The notes: a model not told the origin generated them from the letters alone. Counted from the first letter of the stretch, positions 34,701 to 47,562 are shown. The stretch is DNA of 64,000 nt from Rhodamnia argentea (GCF_020921035.1 NC_063150.1:9176001-9240000); one strand, 5' to 3'. Translations and numbers: made by a program.

Positions 34701-37503
34701 TAGGAATTATGTTGAGCCTTCCTGGATACAAAAAATGTTGCTTTCTCTTTTAGTGCAGGTTTTTCTAATGCGTGGAATATATTGAAAGGTTGCACCAGGT
34801 TTGGCATATCATAAGGTTTAAATGCCTAGTCCAGAAGGGTAAAAAAAAAAAAATACACTAAAAGGGAAAAGGGAAGATGATCAAACGAAAACGTAACCTG
34901 CTTCTTAGATGAACCAGCAGATTTTACTTCGCTCGATTCTTCTGCTCTAACACTGACTTCATTTTCGCCCTTGACATAGTTCTTTGAGGCACCAGAAGTA
35001 AGATGTTCCATAGACGGTCGAAGCTGTACCACTGCATGTACAGGGTTCAAGTACAGCTGCAAGATGAAAAGGAAGACACGCCTAGATTAACTCCTAAAAA
35101 GCAAATAACCAATCTGTAAGAATAATACAGAACAAAAGCATTATTGACTGTTATGTCAGCTCTTGCTAATCCAGCCACAAAATTGAGAGCATTTTCACCT
35201 AAAAGGGAGGAAATTTAAAGAACCAGCCTCCGTGGCATGTCCAAACAAACGGCCCTTTTACAGTCAAAACATGGCTTTAGTTTAATGATCAACGAGGGAA
35301 CAAATAATTACTCCAGTTCACGGGGAAAAACCATCTTAAACTCTTCTCAATCTCCATCTTAATTAGAAGAGATAACTGACATGTTGTATCCTTCCACACT
35401 TCAAGTCATTCAAGGTTAAACGTTGAACAAAGTTCAAGTATATGTCACAAGATTACTCTTAAATCGTGCAAAAAAAAGAAAAAAACAAATCACCCATTTA
35501 CTTGATATTCCAAATCACCGCATATTAAGAGAAAAAGGGGAAGCTGAAATATTGTTAGAACTAGAACCTTTGGACACCGATTCCTCAAATCTAAGTCATA
35601 ATACAGGCAACACCTTGCCAACCCCACTTTTGCTGATATAGATATTTTAATGTTTAAGCCTCCTACATTAACCTTATATAGTATCTGCAATGTGTCTAAT
35701 AGAGAAAACCAATAACACAGATTCTCCTCCAAAGGTCTCGTGCGATGAAAAGTGTTTTAGGTTTTAAATAAACCGATTCCATCAGCCAACATGATTCTAA
35801 GCGATTTCATCCCCACGTATATATTGCCATATGAAAGCTCTGCAAAAGGATTAGAGCATATGGCTGGACGTCCATCTCAGACTAAACCATGCCATGACAC
35901 AATGTTTCTCTCCAGCGAGCATTTGCAGTTATTTACCACTCTATTATAGCAGCTCATATGACAACTCAATTTTCAGTAGCTAATGAAAATAAATGTTCAA
36001 AAAGCACTAGAGTGGAAGTCAGGATATGCAAATACCTTGTTGTCCATCAAAACACCAACAGCATAGCCAGTTGCAAGGGGCGGCCTCCATGAAGATGACA
36101 AAGTCTGAAGAAAGCCATTAGATACGGAATCATTTAGAGTGTCATTGAAGTTGTTCCAACAGCTACAAAATAAAAAAATTTTAAAAAAATAATCAGACAC
36201 ATGGATGGGACCATCCAAAACATGTATAGTTCGAAAGGCAGAAGCAGAGCACCACTGAAGGGAAACTATGCAAGCAAACAGGAAAAGGAAAAGGCAGAGT
36301 GAAAACTTTGTGCACGTATCCAAAAAAGAAGGCCAAAAATTAGAGCATCGCTGCAGGGAAAGAAAAATTGACAGTGATCAAGCAAATTACTGAGGTTCAT
36401 AAAAGCTTGTGAGGGAAATTTTCTCCCCGCCAAATATTTCAGCATTACATCTTTTGACAACCCTCTCAAGAAACCTATGTTCTGCATCTACGAGCCCTTT
36501 AAGTGGTCATACTGATATTTCCCTGGAAAATTAAATACTATGGAGCCAAAATTATACATCAAAATGCCAAAATTCAACTACCTGTATGACATTACCTTAA
36601 GGCAGAAAAAACACAAATCGAGATTTGCTATTCAGACACTGGAACCTGAAATAAAGGTCAAACCTGCTTTGTCATCATTAATCTGCTGTTGCATTCCCTG
36701 TCATAATTCTTGGAGTCAACGTTAATGGACAAATCGACTTCAATTTCGGAACCGCCCGATTTCACCCTGACCTACGCAACAAAAGGTGGATTCCATACAC
36801 AAAGCCTTCTTTCTTCCCAAAAGTGTTAGAAAAACACAAAGCTAGTCGATCACAAATCAAGTCACGTACCTCCTCACAACGCTCGTCTATTTCGTACGGC
36901 CGCCACGACGGTCTCAGCGGATACTGCATAACGTATAACTGAAGCAAAACGAGAATCACTACTCAGATCTTCTCCGCAAGCCTCTCAGAATAAAGCAATA
37001 AGAATTAACCGGTAAATATATCTACTCTAATCCAGGAAAAGAAATTTCCAGAAAACCTCGAATCAGTAAAAGAAAACGAGAACAACCTGAGCGCTGGCAC
37101 CGACGGAAGGATTGAAGTAGACGTCGATCTCGCGCACGACCTCATCGTCCACGACGCCGTCCTCGTCCATCGGCACCGCTTCTGCCTCCGGCTTGCGGTT
37201 CACTTCCATTGGTGTGGTCCCATTTGATGTAGACGGCTCCGGCGCCGTCGCAACCCCGACCGGCGGCTTCGAATCCTTCCCTTCTTCATCCCCTTCTCCC
37301 GCTTCGTCCTTTTCACTCGGAATCGGAGCACCGACTCGCTGCGGCTCCAGCACCGGCGCCGGCGCCGGTTCCTCGATTTTCGGCTTCAAAGGTGGCTCCG
37401 ACTTAGGCTTGAGCGATACTTTGGAGGACTTGGGAGCGAACTTGGTCGCCCGAGTCGGAACAGGAGCATGATTTCCAAGGTCGTCGAGATCGTCGAGGTC
37501 CAT
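28717..37503 (-). CDS. RNA polymerase III subunit RPC5 (SIN-like family)
   Basis: Thirteen coding exons: 37503-37087, 36938-36870, 36771-36664, 36104-36036, 35056-34898, 34353-34306, 33581-33475, 33336-33265, 31828-31777, 31357-30696, 29867-29658, 29447-29327, 28779-28717. The phases fit and give 718 residues; the Arabidopsis SIN-like protein is about 690. The first exon is Pro- and acid-rich, ending EIDVYFNPS. The conserved body includes QYPLRPSWRPYEIDERCEEVRVK, split over two exons, and HWIQLEYHS. The C-terminus has winged-helix-like segments (FQFICQRLRSSAL, REVVINLLIGKGPNATLKRAEIFEAAK-type sequence) and ends MNDLCESKGSFWFLKS, matching animal RPC5 ends. RPC5 pairs with RPC4 in the TFIIF-like subcomplex of Pol III, which makes tRNA and 5S rRNA. 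Exon 10 has two donors; the GTATGG donor is preferred because it keeps HKVCDFQFICQRL in frame. The largest intron (31829-33264) is full of duplicated AT-rich sequence. Confidence 0.88.
31950..32245. repeat. Duplicated dispersed-repeat segment in RPC5 intron 8
   Basis: 'aagccgataggtggaggaag' at about 31967 and 'aagccgattagtagaggaag' at about 32164 start two copies about 197 bp apart. Both continue 'actacatgaatataa' or nearly so. They lie in the intron between RPC5 exons 8 and 9. Confidence 0.6.
32628..32980. repeat. Tandem duplication of about 219 bp in RPC5 intron 8
   Basis: A unit beginning 'ctagtaatagaaccagaagc' at 32628 recurs as 'ctagtaacagaaccagaagc' at 32847. Similarity runs for about 135 bp ('gcttattaattttgaggaaa', 'gaatttctaaatgacatgct'). 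The copies differ at many positions, so the duplication is old. Confidence 0.75.
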
Positions 37504-39335
37504 ATCCCCCTCCTTCCCCGGCGCAAGGCTTGGCGATTCTTTGCGCGGGTGGGTGGGTGGGTGGGAAGCAATGGAGGGTTTAACCGGGCTTTTTGGTGTT
37601 CTCCGGGAGACGTCTCCCTATGATTCCAAAATTCGTATACATAGCTGGGCCCGGAAAGCCCGCTTCAGAGCCCGACGATAATTAACATTGGCCCATGTTC
37701 TCTACGAAAGGGCCTAATCCCTAAAAAAAATTCAAAAACTTTAGTCTAATCTAAATTTTACCCCCATACTTTCTTTTTTTCTAAAAAACTCTTCAATTTT
37801 TACTTTAGTCCCCAAATCTGCTCGTGCATTCAAAACTTGTCACTAATTTCTTCAAAATCCTTAATATGAGGGCTAGTTAGAGAGGCCCATTATCGAAAAC
37901 ATGCGTCTTTATCGATACCTCCGCTTTCTTACGAAACAATGACAGACTTTCGATGTTACTAATCTAGAAGAAATCAATAGCGATTTTTGGATGTGTGAGC
38001 AGCTATGAGATTAGAGTGAAAGTTTGGTTTTTTTTTTTTTCAAATGAAGAAAAAGTTTCGAGCACAATTGAGATTGAAGCTAAAGTTTCAAATTTTTCGA
38101 GGAATTGGCTCCTTATTAAAGGGAGGAAGGGCTTCTTGTTAAAAACAGAGTCTGAATGTTTCTCGAAAATCTCCAACAAAAGTTCGAGATCGAAATCTTT
38201 ATCGGTTCCTTTTCTTTATTGTGGAGATTTTATTTTTCATTACATCATTCGTTTCGACACGCTCGCGTTTTGTTATTGGAAACGAGACCCTAGTAAAGTA
38301 CTATTAGTATTTGGTGCCAATGAATTTTATGGTCGTGTCACCTAAACGTGGCTCGCTAGCTTCGCATGTTCAAAACCCTAATTGAAGTGTGGGACCCCAA
38401 AAAAAATTAGATACTCTTCAAAAAAAAAAAAAAGGCCATTTTTATAGCCGCATGAGAGAGAACTTCAAACCAGAACTGCGAGCCTTACACAATCAATCCC
38501 AATTTCCCACCTGATTCCAAATTGTGGGTGGCGAAATCCCGACGCTACCCTTGACCGTCGTGTCCGAATGGCGCCAAAAGATCAGCCGCGCCCAAGAGGG
38601 CGGGGGGGAGACAGGGGGCATTTGGGTCCGAAAGAGATTGACGGTCCCCGATTAAAAGGAGGATTTTGAAGTTTTGAACGGCAAATTTGGCTTTTGCTTT
38701 GGATCTCACGTGCAGGTCCGTTTAGGTTTCTCTCTCCTCCTCTTGAAGAGCGACGTAGATAAGTTCGACGCCAACCCACTGATAGTGTCCGAGAGAGAGC
38801 AGATAGAGATTCGGAGCTTCCGGTTGAAGTCGAGGAGGTACTCATTTTCAGTTTCGCCGCCGTGCTTTCATTTTTCTTTTCTTTTTCCAGGCGATTTCGT
38901 AGGGAAAGTTTCATCGGGTTTCTTGTTTTCTGGGTTTGCTTCCGCAATTGCTGCGCATTCTTTGGATGGCTTTAGCTTAGGGTGTCTGTTTAGGATTTGA
39001 TTTGAGTTCGAGGACTCTTTCGGACAATATGGATACAGAGAAGGGTTGTTGCTCGAGAAAGTTTTAGGAAATTTCCTAATTTTAGGCAGTCTGATAGGTT
39101 CTGCTGCATGATTCAATAAATTCATTTGGTTTCAATTGAAAATTGGAGGGTAAAATTGAAACGTGTTTGCTGTTGTCAATGAATATCAGAGGCTGCGGGC
39201 TCTTGATGCCGCCGAGAGGCTCGGGTTGGGATTCAAGCGCCTGCGGTGACGATATCTGAGCTTTGGGTTCGCAATCCTAGCATGGTTTGTCTTGGAGGGA
39301 AATTGATTCAAGGGTATCCTGTATAAGGGGCTAGG
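37504..39335. promoter_or_regulatory. Divergent region between RPC5 and PP2C
   Basis: RPC5 (minus) and PP2C (plus) start 1.83 kb apart and point away from each other, so this holds both promoters and leaders. A transcribed PP2C leader probably lies at about 38650-39335. A donor-like GAG|GTACTC (about 38838) and an acceptor-like ATATCAG (about 39189) suggest a leader intron. The rest shows nothing definite. Confidence 0.4.
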
Positions 39336-42300
39336 ATGCCACCTATAGCTCTGTCAAAGCTCAATACTACTGTGTTTTGTGGTTTCCAAAGAGCATTAGC
39401 AGAGCGGCAGTTGCAAAACTCTGCAAATCTGCTTCTCCAGTGTCCACGCTCTACTGTTTTGTCAACTGACGTGGTTCATCCTCCAAGCCGTGTGCAGAGG
39501 AGAATTTCCATGGCTGCTTCTGGTTCCAAAGCTGTCTCTGGAGATGTTTACATGGATGGCTTACTTTCCAGTGGTGGGAACGCAGTTGACTTTACTAAAC
39601 CCTCTGGTGTCTTTTTCTTTGATCGGAGCCATAGGAGTTGCGAGAGAGCTAGTGTGAGCTTGAGAAGGCAAGAGCCTTGTAATGGTCACTTGGTATGTGG
39701 ATATTCAAGATATCACGAAGCATGGACAACTTGCATCTCCACCCCGTCTGTTGGTCCCCAACATAGAGCTTTCCAAACTTCTCTGTTTGCACGTTACAAT
39801 GATGGGGCAGCTCAGGATATATCGTTCGAGGGCAATCCAAGCAGTGATCTTGCAACTTCCACGACTTCAGTTGGCCAGTAGGTTCTCTCATATTCTATAT
39901 TTTGGAATTTATACTTTTTTTTGGCATTGTCAAAATTATTATCCTCCTTAATGGGGAATATTTCATACTAATTCCACACCCATTTCCCTTCGGTGGAGCA
40001 CAATAATTTCTTGGTGATTAATACGCGGGTCTGCTGAACTTTGCTCATTTACTGGACAGACTAGCATTTATAATTGCTCTTTCGCTAGAAAAAGATCAGT
40101 ATGATATGTTTGAGAAGAAAATTGCCTGCCTACATGTTAGGGAATTGATCCGATGGTAGTAATTTTCCGTCATAATACATCCTATGCAAGAGGGCCTTAT
40201 AGGTTTGTCTAAAGTACATGCTTTGGTGTGTGTTGATTTTCAGAGCTCTTCCAGGTGACAGGGCTTTGAAGCTGCTATCTGGATCATGTTGCCTGCCACA
40301 TCCAGATAAAGAAGACAAAGGTGGAGAGGATGCTCACTTAATATGTGAAGACGAGCAAGTGATCGGTGTAGCAGATGGTGTAGGTGGTTGGGCAGATGTT
40401 GGTGTTGATGCAGGGCTGTACTCTCGGGAACTTATGTTCCATTCAGTTAATGCAATAAAAGAGGAGACTGAGGGTTCTGTTGACCCGTTAATCGTATTAG
40501 AGAAGGCTCACGCGAATACCAAAGCCAAAGGTTCGTCAACTGCCTGCATAATTGCCCTCAAAGAAGAGGTTTGTTTCTTTCCCTTTTATCCTTTTATGTG
40601 CCAGACCATTTTGTTGGATATCCTTTATGTAATGTTAGCTAGATGTATTCTGCAAACTGCTTTCAACTTTGACAGAGAAAATTATCTGTAAATGGCATGT
40701 TTACTTTTTGTTTATTGAAGTTGGGACTTACTTTGACTGTGTCTGAGGTTGCTGGAGGTATCTTGGTTTATCATCAGTCTAATCTTCATATCAGAACAAG
40801 CAATGAGGATCTAATGATACGGAGTCCAAGCAAAAAATTAGCCTGATGCCAAGATTTTGAACTTTCTATGCTGTGGTTTTCCCAACTAGGTTCTTTTCTT
40901 GTAATCCTGTTGTTGGCTTAATGAGACTTAATACAGCCTTTTACTTCTTGGTCTCAGAAATCTTGAAATCCTAGATTTTCATAAAGGTCGCATAGGTGTA
41001 TGAATGCATGTCAGAGGGTTTCTTAACTCTGATGACATAAGTTAAAGAATTAGCATTTTTAGCCAAAATAAGTGTTAGTATTCTAAGTGCTCTTGGACCT
41101 TTATTTCATAACTAATGCTTAATTGTGTCTTGAGCTAGAGATAATCCCTGAAATAGCTTAATAATTCTGAGACTCTGACAGATAAGGTATCTGAATAATA
41201 AAGCATAGAAACTGTGAGGAGAACTTTTGGAGGTCAAACCGAAAATGACTGCATTCAATCGTTTTGGACTTCATTCAGTTATCATGCATGCCAACTGAAG
41301 TAAAGTTTCACATCTAGGTCAACTGTAAGTAGGCAAAGTACTTTGGTCCCTATAAACTGTCCTCTTTTTCTGTAGAGATGTGCTCACAGATTAAAAAAAC
41401 TTCTGTTCAGCTCACTTTTTTTCCTTGTATGGCACCCAGAAACAGCAACAACAGAAAAGGACTAATCTCACATATTCTTCATCTGTCAGGGAATACATGC
41501 TATCAATTTGGGTGACAGTGGATTCATAGTGGTTAGAGATGGGTGCAATATCTTCAGATCCCCAGTGCAGCAGCACGGTTTCAACTTTACATACCAACTG
41601 GAAAGTGGTAGGAATGGCGACCTACCCAGCTCTGGTCAGGTCTGTATAGTCATGATAACCATAAGCAGAACAGTTTGTTTATTATAACAGTGGGGTTGCA
41701 GTTCTATTACTGTTCTACTATTCTGACAGTTGCAAGAAAGCTTCTTTTTAACTTCTGTTGCTAGTTCTGCTTTCGACTGTGCTTTAGTCGGGGATAGTTC
41801 TATATTTCTGAATTAATTGCTATCCAGATTACAGTTTTAAGGTGGTTTCTGTTGAATTCAACTTTTGAGATCTAGGATGACTTGGAAAGTGATCCCATGT
41901 GCTTTACTGTGAAAGCTCTTTGGTTTTTCTTTTTCATTTCAAATCCTTACCCCTAACAGCACATTTGGTTGCAAGAGTAGCTATTACATTACAGGTGTAT
42001 TATGTGTTATCGGTCCATTGCAATGTTTGCTTATTGTGATAATTATTACAGCGTGATTCCTATCACCAGAAGCTGTAATAGCTATTGCAGCCACTGGTAT
42101 TCCCAAAATACCCATCTCTTTTCCCCAACATTCTATCAACATCAAATTATTATAAATTTCAATTGATACTAATTTAAATTATTTATCTTATAATATCTAT
42201 GGAGTGTTAAAACTCATAACTGATCATGATTGACTATTTTGGTGATAATTATTATATTCCCCTAAATCCGAGATAAGAGATATTTTAGGAATTCTGATGC

Positions 42301-42889
42301 TTTGCTCCTTACATAATCATTTATGAGACCAAACTGTGATAATTATTGCATTCTTAGTATATTGTAGCATAATAGCTATTACATTCAGTCTTGTTCCATA
42401 ACTGCAATAAAACAGGCTCAAAGTCTATGTTCCTGGAGCTTGAGGTCATTTATGCTCATTTTATGCTTCATCAGTTATAAAGAGAAGCTGCTTGAACTGT
42501 CCAGTAGTTTTCTGGGCATTTAGTATTTTTATGGTCCAGTAGCATCCTGGCTGGGATGGTTAATTTGTCTGACCTCGAATAAATCCGCGCAGGTTTTCAG
42601 AATTCCCATTTCCGATGGAGATGTAATTGTTGCTGGAACAGACGGTTTATTCGACAACTTGTATGATGATGAGATTAGCGCCCTCATTGTTGAGGCAGCG
42701 AAATCTGGCTTGGATCCTCAAGCGGCAGCTCGGGAAATAGCCGCTGCCGCACGCCAACAGGCACTGGATAGATACCGACAGACCCCATTTGCTGATTCTG
42801 CTCAAGAAGCTGGATTCCGGTATCACGGGGGCAAATTGGATGACATCACCGTTGTCGTGTCGTATGTAACTAGATCTGGCATCTTGTGA
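39336..42889 (+). CDS. PP2C-type protein phosphatase (PP2C80/55-like)
   Basis: Four coding exons, 39336-39877, 40244-40568, 41490-41639 and 42593-42889, give 437 residues. The first 180 residues are poorly conserved, rich in Ser, Arg and Gln, and may carry an organelle-targeting peptide. The catalytic domain has the metal-binding motifs expected of PP2C phosphatases: GGEDAHLI, VADGVGGWADVGVDAG, SSTACIIAL, INLGDSGFIVVRDG, AGTDGLFDN and GGKLDDITVVVSYV. These are Mg/Mn-dependent Ser/Thr phosphatases. The short SpoIIE-like form, without the usual N-terminal PP2C signature, fits the group with Arabidopsis PP2C55, PP2C80 and the plastid PBCP. Substrate and location cannot be read from the sequence. 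Introns of 366, 921 and 953 bp show nothing else. Confidence 0.9.
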
Positions 42890-43434
42890 GTGGGCCCTTT
42901 TCGTCGCGCGAGCCCTTTTCCCTATGTATACACTTTCTTAGATTGGATCAATCCAATTCAGGTGAGTCCTTTTTAATTGCAGTTACTCTTTGGTACTGCA
43001 TTTTTGTTGTTGGGAATTGTTTTCACAAGCTCAGCTTTTCTTCTCGGGCGCATCCTTCTTGGAACTTTTGGCTCTACTTTGGCCATCTGCAACAGCTTAA
43101 TAATGCATGGTTGTAGCGATAAAAGAAAACTTACTAGACAAACATCTCAAGCTGTTTTGATGATGGATCAAGAGAGTCTCACTCAACTGTCTACTGTCAT
43201 CACACCACAGGCTTGTCTCTCTAGCTTCTCCAGCTGATTTTGGCTTGCCTATTGTATCAAAATATCCTCCTAAGTTCGCAACCGGACATGATGGCTGGCT
43301 GTATTCGCGCCTCCTGCACTGAGATAGATAGTAAAGAGTGGCCAGAATGGTAGACTGGTGATTCCCTATTACACCATCTTGTGTTAATTTATGGGGACAA
43401 CCGTGGACATTGATCATCAGTCCACATGAATTCG

Positions 43435-44065
43435 AGATGCTTAGGTTGCGCATGAAAACACTTCTTTATGAGAAATTTTCTCTACTTCTCCTCAAAAGTA
43501 GAAGTTGATTTTTTTACTTATGCTCCAGATTGACTTATGATCAGAAAATTCATTTGATAACGGTTGAAAATTTCTACTTTTGAAACATTATTAACAAAAT
43601 CTTCGGCGGCGATGGTTGACGAGGGTGGTTGGCAGCGGCGGTGGGCGGCAGCAGCTGTGGTCGGCGGCTAGCGGTCACAAGAACGGTGGTTGGTGTCGGC
43701 GGCGGCGGCGGTCGTAGTGGTCGGCGGCGGCGGTGGTTGGCTACGGTAGCTACTACTGTGGTCGGCGGCCGGCCATCAAAGCAATCGTGGTCGGCGAAGG
43801 CGGAGCAACCGTGGTCGGCGAAGGCGGAGGCGGGTGTGGTCCAAGAAGTCATTTTGGAGTTAAGAAGTTAAAATTTTTTATTTCTCAAAATTAGCCAAAA
43901 ATCCTATCATAAGTGAAAAATCCTATCATAAGTCAATTTTTTTAACAAACGAATTTTTACTTCGATCGGGTTTTTATCAAACACATTTCTCTCGCCGGAT
44001 GGACTTCCGCGGAGAAATGAAATTTCTGAAGTGTTACTATGCGTGGCCTTAATGTAACCGGTTAT
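43435..44065. repeat. Candidate MITE with GC-rich core downstream of PP2C
   Basis: The left side ('aacacttctttatgagaaattttctc', then 'gacttatgatcag') and the complement of the right side ('aacacttcagaaatttcatttctc', then 'gacttatgatagg') are alike. The core (43605-43850) is built from 'ggtcggcggcggcggtggttgg' units. Together this suggests a non-autonomous element. The open frames over the core are compositional. Confidence 0.5.
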
Positions 44066-44317
44066 CCAAAATCTACACGTTGTCAACTTCAAAATGGGTA
44101 ATTTCTGCAGCAGAAATCTTCAGTTTGGGAGAAAGCTCTTTATTCGATGTACTCAACATTTACATTCAACCGTGCCAAGGTTTATCTGCCTCAAAACATT
44201 CTACATAAAGCAGGGTGAAACAAAAAAAGGTTTATTAACAAAGACCAAACAGACTGAGAAACACGGTTCTTATTCAGTGTCATCTACTGACTTGCCATGC
44301 GAAATCTCTCCAAGGTT

Positions 44318-47300
44318 TCAGGCCTTGATCCACACTTGCTCGACAGCTCTCCTTCCCTCGTATCCACCCCACTCTTCCTCTCGCCGCCTCTGCATCTCCT
44401 CTTCTTGCTTTCTTGCCTCCTCTTGCTCTCTCTCCGCTGCCTCCTCCCGGCGCCGCCTTTCTTCTCGTCTCTGTCTCTCCCATCTCTCTCTCTCCTCTTC
44501 TTGCTCTCGCTCCTCTCCTCCTCCTTCCCTCCCCCGTTCTTCTTCTTCTTGTCTCTGCCTCTCTCTTTCCTCTTCTTCCTGTCTCTCTCTTTCCCTTTCC
44601 TCTTCCTCCTCCTCTTCTCTCTTTCTTGCTCTTTCTTCCTCCTCCTCCTCTTCTCTCCTTTTAGCCTCCTCTTCCTCCTGTCTCCTTTCCTTCTCAATCC
44701 CCTCCTCCATTATCCTCTCCTCCTCCTCGGCGCATGAGGTGCAATCCAATATGATGGAATCCGTCTGCCATGCCAGGATCCGCCCGATCGTGGCGTCGGC
44801 GACGTTAAACGCTGCCGCCAGGATGTCTCTGTCCAACGCTTGGAGGATCGAGCTCTTCCCCGCCAGGAACTGAGGGTAGTTTGTCTTTGTTGAAGTGCTG
44901 AAGCCCATGAAGACTATGGACTCATTGTTGAACGACATTTGAGCCATAGGGTGGAACCTCGGCACGATGAACACGTCCCCTTCATTCACCTTGAACCTTG
45001 TGTTCTTGCATTCCGATTCCTTGGCAGTGCTCGAGCACACCACTCGGATCATCCCTTTCCCTTGTAAAACTATGGCTATTTCCGTCGCTCTCGGGTTCCA
45101 ATGCGGCCCCATCATCGAGCCCTTAAGACCAAGAAGCAAGAAAGCGAAAAAGAACGGGACTCATTAGGTTAGAAGACAAGAACGTACATGTCCTAAATGT
45201 ATAGAAGTTCGTCCAAATTCGTGGGCTGCACTCAAATTTCAGGGCATTCTCCATAAAACCACTGGAACTCTTACTTTTAGTCCTATAGCGAGCATTAAGT
45301 TAGCAAGAACTCATCATTCACTTAAGCTTAAGTATGACCTTTGGCGACGTATGTATGTCCCCGACACGAGTGTATTGGTTTATCGGCTCCCATAATTTAA
45401 ACAAGTCTCAAACTAACCTTTGTGAGATTAACCATGAAAACCCCGACATTCGAGTGCTTCAACACGTGCAGGTCTTTCCTGGTCACTGTCAGGCTCCATC
45501 CGTTACAGTTCTCGAAATCGCGGTCTGCATCAAATAGGTTAAACGTCTTCCTCTTCTTGTTGCTGCCGGGACCCTGGGTGAGGTAGCCCGTGCTGCTCAG
45601 GTAGGTCTTCAAGAATCGTGCTTCCCATTCCCAGTACTTAGTCCTCCTCTCTGAAACAGTGGCGTCACCGGCATGGACTATAGGCGGCGGCCTTGTTGCA
45701 CTTATTATTTCTTTGACTACTTCCTCAGGAACCTAGAAATATTAATCACCATAACTACTAGAAGATACATAAGAGCTTTAGTGTTACACGTGAGAATGGA
45801 AATTTTATGATAAATCGTCGTTGCCAGAGCTTCAGCGAAAAAATTTACTCAGAGGGGTGCATCAAGACGACAATCAAATCTGCGCAACTCGACTCTCTGG
45901 CTTTCAATTAGGCGATAAACAAGACAATCCTCTCTTCCGATCGCACGGCCGAGTCAAGTTTAGTCTTATTCCAAATCAAAACAGTACAACATAGCCACAT
46001 TTTATGATGGGATAGTCGATCCGTCTAATCAATAAGGTAAACGGTATGATCAACAAAACCATGCTTTTTTATGCAATTGGGCGTAAATTTTACTTTTTCG
46101 GAAGCATGATTAGCTCAATCAATCAAAGTGGTTCTAGCAATAAAGTCTCCTTAAACCACAACCAAACCACACACCCCCCCCTCCCTAAGTCTAGCATGAA
46201 ATTTAAACCTCCCAGTGACTCCAAGTTCTTTTCACATCAGTCATTCGCCAAGGAATTCCGACGTAATATCATCGCGTCGCTCCATTTCAGTGGACATCTT
46301 CAAAATTGAACGCCGTAACTTCAGTGCGGCAAACACAATATTGCGACAGGCAAAAGTTTCAAACACTAATCGAGGACCTGCGACAATAAGGACAACGTAA
46401 ACTAAACACTACCTTGAAAGCTTCTTGGAGGACTTTGCTGTCAAACCCGCGAAGCAGATCCCCAATGCTAGAGTATGCCCCGATCGATGGTTCCTGAAAA
46501 GAAAAAAAAAAAAAAAAGAGATGTTGTTGACATACGCAGCCGCGGTTAATACTCGAGGTCAATTCCACAGGTCAAAAGTTTAAATTTTACGAAGAACATG
46601 TCTTCTTCAGAATTCGCGAAAATGGCGTGGATCCGGAGCTTCTCGCGCTCCGGCTCTAAGCTGCTCTGGACATGGAAAATGGTGGCCGCCGGGAGCGCGT
46701 AAATGTCCCCTCTCCTCAAATCAATCCTCTTCGCGTCATTCTCATCAACCCAGTTCAGCCTTCCGCTTCCTATTTCATCACAAGAGGGAAATGCACTTAG
46801 AATTTTTTCTTTCTGAATTGATCAAACTGGTTTCCTCTTTTGATTTTGTTGGGCTTCTCGACGTCTAATCTTCTCAATCACAATCATATATAAATTATCA
46901 CCTTGGTGAGTAAATCATAATGTACACTACAACAAGGGAAACGCCAACGATTTCTTAGTAGCATAAAATTCACACGGAGAAATCAATCTGCACCATTAGT
47001 GGACGTAATGTTGCGACAGTGTTATTACCAGTGTGGACGTAGAGGACCATGTCCGAGTGGAGGAGCACGGGAAGGAACAGAGCGTTGGGCTCGAGCGTGA
47101 TGAACTGCAGGTGGTAAACCCCACTGGCTCCGTCGGACACCTGGACCGCCGAGATCTCTCCGTACTCCGTCGCCGCGATCGGCATCCTCTCCTCCCTCCT
47201 CGCCACCATCCCGACGCCCTCTCCTCCCTGGTCGGGATCACGAACGCCCCGAGCACCGCCTCCATGGTCTCTCGCTCCGCCACCTTCCACATGCAGAGGA

Positions 47301-47362
47301 GAGACGGCGATGATAATAAGAAAGAGCACAGAGAAGGGCACGACCAGAGGCTTGTTCCCCAT
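44318..47362 (-). CDS. Secreted vicilin-like bicupin with charged C-terminal tail
   Basis: Five exons, 47362-47029, 46769-46591, 46493-46413, 45732-45418 and 45121-44318, give 570 residues. A signal peptide is clear (about residues 1-27, VVPFSVLFLIIIAVS), so the product enters the secretory pathway. The first cupin barrel spans TEYGEISAVQVSDG to AIFANSEEDMF. The second runs through TKGSMMGPHWNPRATEIAIV and VPRFHPMAQMSF, and keeps a His, Glu and His that could bind metal. From about residue 435 to the end the chain is almost all Glu, Arg and Gln, likely one long charged helix. This matches the cupins I recall as AT4G36700 and AT2G18540, the latter also with a Glu/Arg tail. Relatives are seed storage globulins; storage, metal or sugar binding are all possible. 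Promoter motifs suggest seed expression. Confidence 0.9.
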
Positions 47363-47449
47363 TTTTCCAAAAACCTCACACAGTGAGAGGGAGAGAGAGT
47401 TCAGAGCTTGGGAGAAGAAGAGGAGAACGGTGTAATATGAGGGGGAGGT

Positions 47450-47561
47450 ACGTGGGCATGCATGAGTGACACGTGCGGGAGAGTACAACACGTAGCGGGT
47501 GCTCAAAGCTCGGTACGCGACGAAGCTGTTGAGAGATTCTCGTTGATCCATTCCGTGCATG
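47450..47561 (-). promoter_or_regulatory. RY and ACGT-box cluster in the cupin promoter
   Basis: Within 200 bp upstream of the cupin start codon are ACGTGG (47450-47455), a full RY repeat CATGCATG (47457-47464), the G-box CACGTG (47470-47475), an ACGT core at about 47492 and a second RY core TGCATG (47556-47561). RY motifs are bound by the B3 factors ABI3, FUS3 and LEC2, and ACGT boxes by bZIP factors. The pair is the hallmark of seed storage protein promoters. Confidence 0.6.
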
Positions 47562-47562
47562 G

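Noticed and set aside
44094..44873. Ser/Leu/Cys-rich open frames opposite the cupin tail
   Set aside because: They are the complement of the Glu/Arg-coding purine strand; the cupin frame has conserved domain sequence.
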